A DNA stretch of 64,000 nt from Bog-473 sp963809715 (GCA_963809715.1 CAWEKO010000006.1:124001-188000); one strand, 5' to 3'. Positions 1 through 9,302 are shown, counted from the stretch's first letter. The notes: generated by a model not told the origin, from the sequence alone. A program made the numbers and translations.

Positions 1-159
1 TGGTCTGGGCACACACCGAAGCAGTTGTCGCATTGGAGGCAGTTTCCGCACGAAAGACACTACCTGGCCTCGAACAAAGCGGTGGATCCGGTCAGTGAGC
101 TCAGGACCTCGTCGAAGTTCGAGGCCCGCCGAGCGGGATTGAGCCGGGGCCGGACAGCG

Positions 160-870
160 TGGGGCGCATCGTTGAAATACCAGGTGTTGAGTTGCCCTGG
201 CAATACGAGGCCGTGACCGCCCGTCGCAGTGACCGGTCAACCAGGCATCGAGACACCACGATGGTTGGCTCCCTGGCCGTGAGGATGCTGGAGCCTCACC
301 CAGACGAGCTGCCCTGGAGAGCTCGACGTCGACGTCGTGATCGAAGCGACGGGTCGATGACGCGAGGGACATTGCCGCGGCACATCTCGATACGGTGCGC
401 GCCGCGTCGCCAACTCCGCCCATGGGTAGGACGTCGACGCCACCGTGGTCCGTTGGGTCAACGAGAGTGCATCCACCCGGGTCGCGACGTCGTCGTGTCG
501 AACTCGTCGTCGAGTACGAACCGCCTGCCGGTACTGGCCAAGGTGATCGATGACCCTTTGCGATCGAACGCGGCCTCATGACGACAGTTCGTGCCTATAC
601 GGACGAGAGCACCTTGTCGACGCCTTTCACAAGGGACCTCGTCGATCCCGTGCGGCCGCGATCAACATCGTTCCCACCACGACCGGTACCGCCATGCACC
701 GGATTGATCTCGCCCAGCGTCTCGAGACAACTCGACGGGCTTGCCTTCCGGATTCCAGTACCCCCGGGGCTCGGTGACGGACCTGGTCGCCATTCGTGAG
801 CTCGGAGCCGACGGTCGAGTAGATCTGCCAGGCCTACCGGGAGGCAGCGGGGGCAGGCCCGGGCGGGCCG
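160..870 (+). pseudogene. gap: Decayed glyceraldehyde-3-phosphate dehydrogenase
   Basis: GAPDH signatures appear in order but scattered over all three forward frames. They run from DELPW and DVDVVIEATGR (about 300-357), through DVDATVV and VVNE-like residues (about 430-460), a VVSN...TN segment (about 495-525), MTTVRAYT (578), INIVPTTTG (about 663), LDGLAFRIPVP (about 733) and GSVTDLVA (about 770) to QAYREAA (about 830). At least four frame changes and an in-frame stop separate them. The catalytic motif SNASCTTN reads SNSSSSTN, so the nucleophilic Cys is lost as well. No start can be assigned. The C-terminal quarter is absent or unrecognisable before the next gene. This is a clear pseudogene; its outer limits are approximate. 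Confidence 0.8.
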
Positions 871-937
871 CACGTGCGTCTGAGCTGGACCGCCTCTACG
901 GTCCGCTGCAGACTGGCAGTTGCCCAAGGAGGTCGAG

Positions 938-1603
938 ATGCGGTTTCCCGATCGGAGGCACGCCGGGTCGCAGCTGGCCGAGGCCCTCCAGAAAGCAGGC
1001 ATCCGTCCGGACGTGGTGCTCGGATTGCCCCGGGGCGGGGTGCCCGTAGCCTTCGAGGTCTCGGCCTCACTGGGCATTCCAATGGATGTGATCGTGGTGC
1101 GCAAGCTCGGAGCGCCGTTCCAGCCGGAGTTGGCCATGGGTGCCCTCGGAGAGGGAGGAGTACGGGTGGAGAATCGAGAGGTGCTCCGTTTGGTTGGACT
1201 CGACGAGCCCACGTTCGACCTCGTGGTCGATCGTGAGAGCGAGGAACTGGAGCGCCGAGCCGCGCTCTACCGCGGCAATCGGCCCCGGCTCGACCTCGAT
1301 GCGCAGCGGGTGGTGATCGTCGACGACGGCATCGCCACCGGGTCGACTGCCCGGGCCGCGGCAAGGGTGGCGCGGGTGCAGGGGGCGTCGCACGTCGTCG
1401 TGGCGGCGCCCGTCGCTTCGCCGCTCGGGCTGGCAAGCCTGGCGGACGTGACGGACGAGGTGGTATGCGTCACCGCGCCCGAGCCGTTCTACGCGGTGGG
1501 CGAGTGGTACTTGGACTTCTCCCAGACCTCAGACTCCGATGTGCGCGATCTGCTGGCTCGGGCCGACGCGCGGAGAATGCCGGGCTTCGCAGAGGATCCG
1601 TGA
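938..1603 (+). CDS. Phosphoribosyltransferase-domain protein
   Basis: This 221-residue type I phosphoribosyltransferase-fold protein has the PRPP-binding loop VVIVDDGIATGST at about residues 128-140 and an N-terminal GLPRGGVPVAFEV segment typical of the fold. Free-standing proteins of this type are often stress or nucleotide-salvage enzymes, but the base specificity cannot be told. I chose ATG 938 because AAGGAGGT lies a few bases upstream; a TTG at 920 is in frame but lies before that site. The stop overlaps the GTG start of the MFS gene (GTGA), so the two are probably co-translated. Confidence 0.85.
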   Translation: MRFPDRRHAGSQLAEALQKAGIRPDVVLGLPRGGVPVAFEVSASLGIPMDVIVVRKLGAPFQPELAMGALGEGGVRVENREVLRLVGLDEPTFDLVVDRESEELERRAALYRGNRPRLDLDAQRVVIVDDGIATGSTARAAARVARVQGASHVVVAAPVASPLGLASLADVTDEVVCVTAPEPFYAVGEWYLDFSQTSDSDVRDLLARADARRMPGFAEDP

Positions 1604-2922
1604 GCGAACCAGACGCAGCATCTTCGTCGGTCGGGGAGAGCCCTTCGGCGACCGACCAGCCGGAGACCCTCCAACTCCATCGCTGGTTCGATCCGGCTGT
1701 GCTGGCCATCGCGGTCATTGCGCTGGCGTCGGGCTTCGGCCAGTTCGGCGCGGTGGCGGCCTTGGGCGACGTCTCAAAGCAGCTTGGACACGTCGTCGCC
1801 GGATCCTCCATCGCGGACAAAGTCGGACTCTCGGGTACCAGCTTGGGCGTGGGCCTGGCCGTGATCCGTCTGGCTTCGTTGGGGAGCCTTCCCCTCATCG
1901 GCAGCGCAGATCGGTTGGGCCGGCGACGGGTGATCCTGACCGTCACCGTGATCGGCCTGGCATTTACCATCGCGGCGGCGGTCAGTCCGGGTTACTGGTG
2001 GTTCGTCGTCATCTTCGCGTTCGGCCGCCCTCTCCTGAGCGCGACCAACGCGCTGGCCGAGGTGATGGCGGCGGAGGAGACTTCGTCGAAAGACCGGTCG
2101 ACTGCGATCGCACTGATTGCGGCCGGGTACGGGGTCGGCGCCGGACTCTCTGCCATTGTGCACAGCCTCGCGGCCGGAGTCCTCGGCTTCCGGGGCATCT
2201 TCGCCCTGGCGGTCATTCCGCTGGGCGTCGTGTTGCTGATCCGGCGGCGTGTAGAGGAGCCGAGCCGTTTCACGATCGCCGAAGCCGAGGCAGACCACCC
2301 GACACCCATCCTGGCCGCGGTCGGGCCGCCTTACCGGGGCCGCGTCGCCCTGATCGCTCTCGTGGGATTCGCCGTCTCGGTCATCGCGGGTCCGGCCAAC
2401 AGCTTCGTGTTCCTCTATGCCCAGGACGTCGTGCACCTGGCCGGGTACGTCATCGCCCTCATGGTGGCCGGTGGCGCCTTGACGGGGCTGCTCGGGCTCC
2501 TGGCCGGGCGCTGGCTGGCCGACCACGCCGGACGGCGACCGACGTGTTCTGTCGCAATGGTCGCCATCGCACTGACGGGTGCCTTCTGCTACTCGGGTTC
2601 CCGCCTGGCGCTGGTCGTCGGCTACTTGGTCGCCGTCTTCTGGGCCTCGGTCTTTGCGCCGGCCGTGGGCTCGCTTCTGACCGAGCTCTTCCCAACCTCG
2701 GTGCGCGCCTCGGTCATCGGATGGTGGACCGTTGCCGGTGTGCTCGGCGCGGTGGTGGGCCTGGTCGCCTTCGGCGCGGTGGCCGACGTCGGGAACCGCT
2801 TCGCCGCCGCGGCCGCCGTGGTGTTCCTTCCCTGCGCTCTGGCCGCGGGGTTGTTCTGGGCCTTGCCGGAGACCAAGGGTCGCGAACCCGAGACGTTGTG
2901 GTCCGCGCCGGGCCGGACTTAG
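1600..2922 (+). CDS. MFS transporter
   Basis: This 440-residue integral membrane protein has about twelve hydrophobic segments in two halves. The MFS motif A-like loop DRLGRRRVI follows the second helix (about residue 105), with a related loop DHAGRRPT in the second half. The cytoplasmic N-terminus of about 30 residues is acidic and Ser-rich. It is likely a proton-coupled carrier for a small organic substrate in the cytoplasmic membrane. The GTG start overlaps the phosphoribosyltransferase stop. Its stop overlaps the convergent TIG-domain gene by four bases. The substrate is unknown. Confidence 0.85.
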   Translation: MSEPDAASSSVGESPSATDQPETLQLHRWFDPAVLAIAVIALASGFGQFGAVAALGDVSKQLGHVVAGSSIADKVGLSGTSLGVGLAVIRLASLGSLPLIGSADRLGRRRVILTVTVIGLAFTIAAAVSPGYWWFVVIFAFGRPLLSATNALAEVMAAEETSSKDRSTAIALIAAGYGVGAGLSAIVHSLAAGVLGFRGIFALAVIPLGVVLLIRRRVEEPSRFTIAEAEADHPTPILAAVGPPYRGRVALIALVGFAVSVIAGPANSFVFLYAQDVVHLAGYVIALMVAGGALTGLLGLLAGRWLADHAGRRPTCSVAMVAIALTGAFCYSGSRLALVVGYLVAVFWASVFAPAVGSLLTELFPTSVRASVIGWWTVAGVLGAVVGLVAFGAVADVGNRFAAAAAVVFLPCALAAGLFWALPETKGREPETLWSAPGRT

Positions 2923-3650
2923 CTGTAGGTGAAGGTCACGGTGTTCGACGTCCCACCTGCCGTCGTGATCACGACCTGCGCCGTCTCTGATCCCGATGGA
3001 GGCGGTGGGACGGTGACGCGACACGTGTTCTGGGCCGGGCAGCTGGTTGACGCCACCTGGCCGTCGAACGTGGCGAGGATCTGACCCGAGGAGCTCAAGA
3101 AGTTCGCACCAGCGACCTGGATCGCCTGGCCGGCACTGCCGCTCGCGGGGTTGAGTGCCGCGATCACGGGAGGCCCGCTCGCGTTGGGCGGTGCGGTGGT
3201 GTTGGTGGTGGTCGGCGTGGAGGCACTCGAGCTCCCGGGAGGCGTCGACCTGCCACTGCCTTTGCCGCCTGCCGTCCCGTGCGGGGTGGTCGGGGCGGCC
3301 GCCTGGCCCGAGGTCGGGGGCGCGTTGCTCGGACCACCGCCGCTTCCGCTCGTTCCGAGTGAGACGGCCAGGGCACCGGCTGCCACCAGGGTCATCGCGG
3401 CAACGACCCATACGGCGATCTCGAGCGGGCTGCGCCGGCTGGAGGTCCCCAGGGGGAGCGACTCGGGGGCCGGAGGCGGAAGCGGTGATTCGTCGCCGAA
3501 CTGGATCTCGACTGCCCGGGTCGGAGGACCCCCTTCCTGCACCTCGCGGGCTCGGCGCGCCGCCGCGGCCATGGCGCCGAGAGCCCGTACCCCGGGCGTC
3601 CCCGGGGGGTCGGGCTCACCATTGTGCGCATGGGGATCGTGACGGACCAT
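2919..3650 (-). CDS. Membrane-anchored TIG/IPT-domain protein
   Basis: The 243-residue protein has a charged cytoplasmic N-terminus of about 73 residues and one transmembrane helix (about 74-97). A long Gly/Ser/Thr/Pro linker follows (about 98-160). An Ig-like TIG/IPT domain ends the protein, starting near PVIAALNPASGSAGQ and containing two Cys that could pair outside the cell. The topology suggests an extracellular domain on a flexible stalk, perhaps binding carbohydrate or protein. No catalytic motif is visible. It is transcribed convergently to the MFS gene and divergently from the dehydrogenase at 3760. Confidence 0.75.
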   Translation of the reverse strand: MVRHDPHAHNGEPDPPGTPGVRALGAMAAAARRAREVQEGGPPTRAVEIQFGDESPLPPPAPESLPLGTSSRRSPLEIAVWVVAAMTLVAAGALAVSLGTSGSGGGPSNAPPTSGQAAAPTTPHGTAGGKGSGRSTPPGSSSASTPTTTNTTAPPNASGPPVIAALNPASGSAGQAIQVAGANFLSSSGQILATFDGQVASTSCPAQNTCRVTVPPPPSGSETAQVVITTAGGTSNTVTFTYS

Positions 3651-3759
3651 TCTCCAACTCCTCGGGAACCGATTTCCCGACTTGACGTGTCACATGCCTC
3701 TTGCAGCACGCGGACGTACTTGATGGCGTCGGGGTCTCATCCGTGCGACCCTGGCGCGC

Positions 3760-4833
3760 GTGACCTCACTGCGGAAGATAGTCGTTTGCGAGGGTGACGA
3801 GACAGGGCAGGAGCTCCTCGAAGAATCGCTGCGCGTCCTCGACCCGTCGGTACTGGGCTTCGAGCTCGACCTGATCCGTTTCGATCTGTCGCTGGACCAC
3901 CGCCGGCGCACGGCCAATGCCGTGGTCTACGAGGCCGCTGCGGCCATGCGGGAGGCCGGCCTGGGGCTGAAGGCGGCCACCGTGACCCCTGAGACAACGG
4001 GAGACGTGGGGAGCCCGAACCGCATCTTGCGCGAGGGCGTCGGGGGCTCGGTCATTGTGCGGACGGGCAGACGCATCCCGGGTGTCTCGCCGCTGGCCCC
4101 GGTGGTGCACCCCATCGTGGTGGTGCGGATGGCCGTTGGCGACGCCTACGGAGCAGAGGAGGGACGGACAGGGGCAGTCGGCGACCCCGCCGAGCAGGCA
4201 TGGCGCACCGAACGCATCGACCGTTCAGTCTGCCGGTCGGTCGCCGAATACGCGTTCCGCGCCGCCACCGACCTCGGTGGCTGCGTCTACGGAGGGCCGA
4301 AATGGACGGTCTCGACGGTCTACGAAGGCATGCTCAAAGAGGAGATGGACGCGGCTGCCGCCCGCCATCCGGGTGTGACCTACCGGCCGACCCTCATTGA
4401 CGCCGCGTACGCCGGGCTCCTCACCGAGTCGGGCGCGCAGACCCTGGTGGTGCCTGCGCTCAACCGCGACGGGGATTGCATCTCCGATCTGGTCCTGGCT
4501 CTCTTCGGGTCGATCGCCGGCGCCGAGTCGGTCCTGTTAGCCCTCGACGATGCGCTGGAGCCCGTCGTGGCGATGGCCGAGGCACCGCACGGCACCGCAC
4601 CCTCGCTCTACGGGAAGAACGTGGCGAACCCGATGGCCATGCTCTTGGCCTGCGGCGCCGTCCTCGATCATGCGGCGGGAGGCGACGAGTCGCTGGCCTG
4701 GGCCGCCAGCGCCATTCGCGAGGCCACGCTGGGCGCAGCACGCGACGGCGTGCGCACGTTCGACCTCGGCGGGGAGGCGTCCACCTCGGAGGTCGTCGAC
4801 GAAGTGATCCGCCGCGTCCGCGCCGGCGACTAG
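3760..4833 (+). CDS. Isocitrate/isopropylmalate dehydrogenase family protein
   Basis: This 357-residue beta-decarboxylating dehydrogenase-fold protein would oxidise and decarboxylate a 2-hydroxy acid with NAD(P). The N-terminus carries the family's GDETGQE turn. The metal-binding segment NRDGDCISD lies near residue 242, and the C-terminal nucleotide loop AEAPHGTAPSLYGKNVANP near 275-293 is very well preserved. YGGPKWTVS near 180 occupies the place of the catalytic Lys/Tyr region. Whether the substrate is isocitrate, isopropylmalate, tartrate or homoisocitrate is not clear. The start is GTG. It converges with ligD, the two stops overlapping by four bases. Confidence 0.8.
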   Translation: MTSLRKIVVCEGDETGQELLEESLRVLDPSVLGFELDLIRFDLSLDHRRRTANAVVYEAAAAMREAGLGLKAATVTPETTGDVGSPNRILREGVGGSVIVRTGRRIPGVSPLAPVVHPIVVVRMAVGDAYGAEEGRTGAVGDPAEQAWRTERIDRSVCRSVAEYAFRAATDLGGCVYGGPKWTVSTVYEGMLKEEMDAAAARHPGVTYRPTLIDAAYAGLLTESGAQTLVVPALNRDGDCISDLVLALFGSIAGAESVLLALDDALEPVVAMAEAPHGTAPSLYGKNVANPMAMLLACGAVLDHAAGGDESLAWAASAIREATLGAARDGVRTFDLGGEASTSEVVDEVIRRVRAGD

Positions 4834-7289
4834 GTCTTGGCGGCCTGAGCGAGGGAGGCGAAGAGGTCACCGTCGCGAGCCACGCGAGCCAGCACCTGCT
4901 CGGTATCGAAGCGCAATAGGCCTGGGTCCCCGCTACGGGCGCAGCGACCGACTTCGTCCAACGTCACCGGGGTGGAGACCATCGGCTGAGGCGTCGCCCG
5001 CACCGAGTACACGCACACGGTGGTCTTGGCCGGGTGATTCTGGCTCCAGTCGATCAGGACCCGGCCCCGGCGAAGCTCCTTGCGCATGACCGAGACGACC
5101 AGGTCGCGGTGATCGGATTCGAGCTGACGAGCCACGGCGTGCGCCTCGTCGCGGACATCGTCCCAGCGAGATCGAGCGGGCACGGAGCAGTAGAGCTGAA
5201 GTCCTTTCTGCCCGCTGGTCTTGGCCAGGACGACCGGGTGGGTATCGGCCAGGGCTTCTCCGACGAGCTCTGCCACCGCACAGCACTCGACGATGGAGGT
5301 CCCCTCTCCGGGGTCGAGGTCGAACACCATCTGGTCGGGGTTGGCCGGGAGTTTCCTCCGGCCGGTTGCACGCCACAACGGGACGTGGAACTCGATGGTG
5401 CCCAGGTTGGCCGCCCAGATCAGGGTGGGCAGGTCCTGGACGACGGCGTAGCTGATCTCGCCCTGGCGCTCGGAGGGGACCTTCGCCGTCTTCACCCACC
5501 GGGGCGTGTGCGAGGGTGCGCGCTTCTCGAAGAAGAACTTGCCCTCGACCCCGTCGGGAAAGCGCTTCATGGTGAGGGGTCGACCCGAAAGGTGCGGGAG
5601 CATGACCGGAGCGATGCGGGCGTAGTAGTCGATCAACTGTCCCTTGGTGAACCCGGTCTCGGGGAACAGCACCTTGTCCAGGTTCGTCACCGAAAGCTCG
5701 CGATCGCCGACACGCACGCGCTGCGAGCCGTTCTTGGCTCCTGCGCCGGTTGAGCGCGCCGGCGCCAGGGTCGGAACTTCGTCGCCCGGCGCACTCGTCG
5801 AGGGCTCTGACTCGCGCCCGACGTCGGCCGGCGTCTTGTCGGGGCGCAGGCCACGCCAGGTCGGATGGCGCAGACGACCGGCGGGGGTCCATTCTCCGTA
5901 CGCGACCTCACCGACCAAGCTGGGCCGGACGAAGTGCGCACCCTTGGCCTCGGCTTCGCTGATGGTGCCGACGAAAGGATTGGTTCGGGCGCGAAGAGCT
6001 CGTAGCTGCTCCACGATCGACCGGAGTGCCTGGTCGTCGAAGCCGGTGCCAACCTTGCCCACGTAGTCCAGGCCGTTGGACCCAGGGATTCCGAGGAGCA
6101 AGGATCCCAAGCTGGCCCCGCGACCTCCCTTCCCCTCGGTCCACCCACCGATGACGACCTCCTGGGTATTCACCACCTTGACCTTTACCCACTCGGCGAC
6201 GCGACGCCCCGGCCGATAGGTCGAGTTGCGTCGCTTGGCCACCACGCCTTCGAGCCCGTTCTCGGTGGTGGCGCGCAGCACGTCGCGCCCGGAGACCTCG
6301 CGAAAGCACTCGGTCGTCGTGAAGTTGGGCCCCGCGAACTCGAACTGCTCGAGGCGGGCCCGCCGGGCGTCGTAAGGGTCCGCCATGAGTGAGCGCCCGT
6401 CGGCGTAGAGCACGTCGAAGGCCACGAAGTGCACCGGGTCCGCTGCCGCGCGCCGCCGGGCTTCCTTGGGATCGGACAGGTGCAGCCGCTTCTGCAGGCG
6501 GGCGAAGCTGGGCCGCCCGTCATCCCCGAAGGCCACGACTTCACCGTCGAGCACGACCGCGTGCATCCCGAGGTACTCGCCCATTCCTGCCAGCTCCGGG
6601 AACATCGCGGTGACATCGCGCTCGCTGCGGCTCTGGAGCCGGACGCGCCCACCGTCCACGAAGGCGAGTGTGCGGGCGCCGTCCCACTTGACCTCGTAGG
6701 CCCAGATACTGCGGCCCTCGGGGAGCGTCCCCAGCACGGCCAGCATCGGTTTGATCGAGGTCGGGATCGGATCGGTCAGGACGGATTCGCCGTGGCGGTG
6801 GATCATCCAGTTCTTGCCGTCGGTCTGGAAGAGCACGAAGTCCCCGGACGCCCGAGTGCCGTGCAACACGAACTTCACTTCCGTGTCGGACCACTTTCCG
6901 GCCTCGTAGGTGCCACTGTCCCAGATGGCCATGGAGCCGGCGCCGTACTCGCCTGCCGGGATGTCGCCGGAGAAGGTGGCGTATTCAATCGGGTGGTCCT
7001 CGGTGTGGACGGCCAGGTGGTTCCGCTTGGGGTCGTCCGGCAGTCCCTTGGGCAGTGCCCAGGAAGCGAGAACCCCGTCGCGCTCGAGCCGGAGGTCCCA
7101 GTGCAAGGCCCGGGCATGGTGTTCCTGGATCACGAAGCGCGGATTGCCCGTCTTTGGGGCGGCAGGGCGGTCGCCCATGGGTTCGGGTGTCTTGGCCGGA
7201 TCCCGCTTGGTCCGGTAGGTGCGCAGTGCCTCGGGTTGTTCGTTCTGCTTGCGCCTGGTGGCCACGCCACCACTCTTACGCAGGTCCAC
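4830..7289 (-). CDS. ligD: ATP-dependent DNA ligase D (PE-LIG-POL)
   Basis: The 819-residue protein carries all three LigD modules. The 3'-phosphoesterase domain comes first (about 50-165, HHARALHWDLRLE). The ATP-dependent ligase domain follows (about 175-480) with the adenylated lysine in EVKWDGAR. The primase/polymerase domain (about 525-815) has the catalytic VFDLDPGEG. LigD repairs double-strand breaks by non-homologous end joining together with Ku. The domain order is that of Pseudomonas, not the POL-PE-LIG order of mycobacteria. No ku gene is in the window. The GTG at 7289 lacks an obvious Shine-Dalgarno; a second in-frame GTG at codon 9 is possible. Confidence 0.93.
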   Translation of the reverse strand: MDLRKSGGVATRRKQNEQPEALRTYRTKRDPAKTPEPMGDRPAAPKTGNPRFVIQEHHARALHWDLRLERDGVLASWALPKGLPDDPKRNHLAVHTEDHPIEYATFSGDIPAGEYGAGSMAIWDSGTYEAGKWSDTEVKFVLHGTRASGDFVLFQTDGKNWMIHRHGESVLTDPIPTSIKPMLAVLGTLPEGRSIWAYEVKWDGARTLAFVDGGRVRLQSRSERDVTAMFPELAGMGEYLGMHAVVLDGEVVAFGDDGRPSFARLQKRLHLSDPKEARRRAAADPVHFVAFDVLYADGRSLMADPYDARRARLEQFEFAGPNFTTTECFREVSGRDVLRATTENGLEGVVAKRRNSTYRPGRRVAEWVKVKVVNTQEVVIGGWTEGKGGRGASLGSLLLGIPGSNGLDYVGKVGTGFDDQALRSIVEQLRALRARTNPFVGTISEAEAKGAHFVRPSLVGEVAYGEWTPAGRLRHPTWRGLRPDKTPADVGRESEPSTSAPGDEVPTLAPARSTGAGAKNGSQRVRVGDRELSVTNLDKVLFPETGFTKGQLIDYYARIAPVMLPHLSGRPLTMKRFPDGVEGKFFFEKRAPSHTPRWVKTAKVPSERQGEISYAVVQDLPTLIWAANLGTIEFHVPLWRATGRRKLPANPDQMVFDLDPGEGTSIVECCAVAELVGEALADTHPVVLAKTSGQKGLQLYCSVPARSRWDDVRDEAHAVARQLESDHRDLVVSVMRKELRRGRVLIDWSQNHPAKTTVCVYSVRATPQPMVSTPVTLDEVGRCARSGDPGLLRFDTEQVLARVARDGDLFASLAQAAKT

Positions 7290-7334
7290 TAGGTTGGGAA
7301 TGACCCTGCGCCCAACGAGAGATCGAGGGTATGG

Positions 7335-7445
7335 ATGACTGATTCCCCGGACGAGGTCGAGCTGCCCGAGGACGAAGCTTCGCGGGAGTCGTTCCCAGCG
7401 AGCGATCCCCCGAGCTCCTGGTCAGGAGAAGACGAGCCGGAGTAG
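7335..7445 (+). CDS. Small acidic protein with FPASDPP motif
   Basis: This 36-residue acidic reading frame starts with MTDSPDEVE and contains SFPASDPPSSW, a motif I recognise from small conserved bacterial proteins of unknown role. A GAGGG sits about six bases before the ATG. It is divergent from ligD, and the two genes share a promoter region of about 45 bp. The short length limits certainty, but the motif match makes it unlikely to be chance. Confidence 0.6.
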   Translation: MTDSPDEVELPEDEASRESFPASDPPSSWSGEDEPE

Positions 7446-7670
7446 CCCGCGTGCCCGGTGGCACCGGTCGCTCCCTGGTTCATGTTCCAGCCGGTTGCAA
7501 ACCGGGGTGTTGCGAAAGCTCCGTTGCTGCGAATGGCGAGCCCTGTATGGCGACGAGGCACACCATCTGCATCCGAGCGGGGTCTGAGGCCCAGCCTCGA
7601 GCGGGGGAGAGCCCGCGGCTCGGTCCGAAGTCACGACGAGTTCCGCCAGCCTGCTGAAGATGTCACGGAC

Positions 7671-8438
7671 CTAGGCCGCCATTCGGGCGAGCCTCCGGAA
7701 TGGGTTGGCGACAGCCACAGCCGCTGAACGGTCGACTGTGCTCGGCGACCAACCCCCGGTTCTCGATTGCTCGATCACCCGTTCGTCGAGGACAGCTGCC
7801 TTGTGCTCGGGAAGCCCACCAGTCGTCCAGCGCACACTGTGCTCCGCGTGCAGCTCCGTGGCCAGGGCGAGGCGGGCGAGCGGACTGTGGAGGCGCTCCT
7901 GGTGGCGCCAGGCTGTGTACTCGCCCTCTCGGCCGAAGCCAACATTGAGGCGGCCGTGACCGAGGATGTCGTGCACGGCTCGAAATCGATCGTACGCGCC
8001 GCCGACCTCACAGCCCATCACGGGATGAAGACGGTCGCGTTCGCAGGCGACTGCTGTGACTTCCAAGACCCGATCTCGGGTGATCGACGTGATGAGCTCG
8101 TCCGCGTCGCGGTACGGCGTTGTGCACAGTGAGAAGAAGACCCGTGTGGGCGGTCGGGCCTGCGTGATCAGCGTGAACAAATGATCTGACTCGCGGACGA
8201 GCCGGGCGTATGCGGCATGAGCCAGCGGTCCACCGACTCTGGGCGCCTCCTGGTGCGCCGCGGCGACTTCGGTGGCGGCGATCGGGTCGAATGGGAGAGA
8301 CAATTCGTCGATGTTCATGGATGGATCCCGATCTGCTCGACTGGCGCTCACGGCTTCTTCGGTCATGAGCCCGATCCACTCATCGATGTTACGCATGTCG
8401 TTCCGCAGGTTCGCTCGAGGCCCAGTGGGTCTGCGCAA
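7671..8438 (-). CDS. Conserved protein with YDRFRAVHDILGH motif
   Basis: This 255-residue soluble protein has a striking C-terminal half: AYDRFRAVHDILGH (about 155-168), then FGREGEYTAWRHQERL, then LATELHAEHS. The spaced His, Asp and Glu residues look like a helical metal-binding site. I recall similar cores in uncharacterised actinobacterial and phage proteins, but I cannot name a function. The start is uncertain: in-frame Met codons at about residues 15, 25 and 41 are alternatives. It stands alone, convergent with the region after ligD and divergent from the TetR gene. Confidence 0.65.
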   Translation of the reverse strand: MRRPTGPRANLRNDMRNIDEWIGLMTEEAVSASRADRDPSMNIDELSLPFDPIAATEVAAAHQEAPRVGGPLAHAAYARLVRESDHLFTLITQARPPTRVFFSLCTTPYRDADELITSITRDRVLEVTAVACERDRLHPVMGCEVGGAYDRFRAVHDILGHGRLNVGFGREGEYTAWRHQERLHSPLARLALATELHAEHSVRWTTGGLPEHKAAVLDERVIEQSRTGGWSPSTVDRSAAVAVANPFRRLARMAA

Positions 8439-8622
8439 CTTCCTGATCGGGGATTCATCACGATCGACGCCGACGCCTCGGTCCGCATTTCAGTGTGCGA
8501 CCCAGCCGGCGTTGACGCACCGACTCCTCGTCATCAGGGCTGCTACCGACCTTCGTCATTGGACTCCGAGAGGGCATTGACCCTGGCCCGCGCCTGGCGG
8601 ACGCCCAGATTGAGCGTATAGT

Positions 8623-8638
8623 TTGAGCAATCGATCAA
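8623..8638. promoter_or_regulatory. Possible TetR operator
   Basis: An imperfect 16-bp dyad (TTGAGCAATCGATCAA, 12 of 16 positions symmetric) lies 10 bases before the TetR start. TetR repressors usually bind such dyads in their own promoter. Assignment is by position only. Confidence 0.35.
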
Positions 8639-8648
8639 GTGAGGTGCA

Positions 8649-9302
8649 ATGGCCAAGTCCGGAGCTCCCAGCAGTGCCACGGTTCAGCGATCGGATCGCT
8701 CCGCTGCGACCAAATGCCAACTGGTGGACGCGGCGGTAGAGACGCTGAAGATCGATGGCTATCTCGGCGCCAGCGCGCGAACCATGGCCGAACGGGCCGG
8801 CTTGAACCCGGGTCTGATCTTTTACCACTTCGGCTCCGTGGCCAACCTCCTGTTGGCCGCGCTGGACTCGGTGAGCGCGGAGCGCCTCGATCGCTACGAG
8901 GCAGAGGTCTCTGGTGTGACCAGCCCGAGCCAGCTCGTGGAGGTGGCGGAGGCGATCTTTCGGAGCGACCTGGACGCCGGTTACATCACCGTGCTGGTCG
9001 AGATGATCGCCGGGACGTCCTCAACACCCGGCCTCGGTCCTGAGGTCGCTGCACGGATTCAGCCGTGGCGGTCATTCGCCCAGTCGGCGATCGAGGCGTC
9101 CCTCCGCGCGTCCTCGTTGACCAGCGTCCTGCCGACCCGTGACATCGCCCATGCTGTCGTCGCTCTCTATCTCGGTTTGGAGATGCTGAGCCATCTCGAC
9201 GGTGACTCCGAACCAGCCCTCGCACTCTTCGCCAGAGTGAAGCACATCGCCCCGCTTCTCGAAGCTCTGATGACGAAGCCCGTCCCTGAGAAGATCAAAT
9301 GA
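8649..9302 (+). CDS. TetR family transcriptional regulator
   Basis: This 217-residue repressor-type protein has the TetR DNA-binding helices at about residues 24-70 (LVDAAVETLKIDGYLGASAR, then GLNPGLIFYHFGSVANLL). The C-terminal ligand domain is divergent, so the inducer is unknown. GAGGTG precedes the ATG at good spacing. Its stop overlaps the start of the next gene (ATGA), so it probably controls its own expression and that of the downstream SDR. Confidence 0.9.
   Translation: MAKSGAPSSATVQRSDRSAATKCQLVDAAVETLKIDGYLGASARTMAERAGLNPGLIFYHFGSVANLLLAALDSVSAERLDRYEAEVSGVTSPSQLVEVAEAIFRSDLDAGYITVLVEMIAGTSSTPGLGPEVAARIQPWRSFAQSAIEASLRASSLTSVLPTRDIAHAVVALYLGLEMLSHLDGDSEPALALFARVKHIAPLLEALMTKPVPEKIK

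Noticed and set aside
1774..3411. 545-residue minus-strand frame
   Set aside because: Antisense to the MFS gene and out of frame with the TIG-domain gene; low-complexity Arg/Gly/Asp composition.
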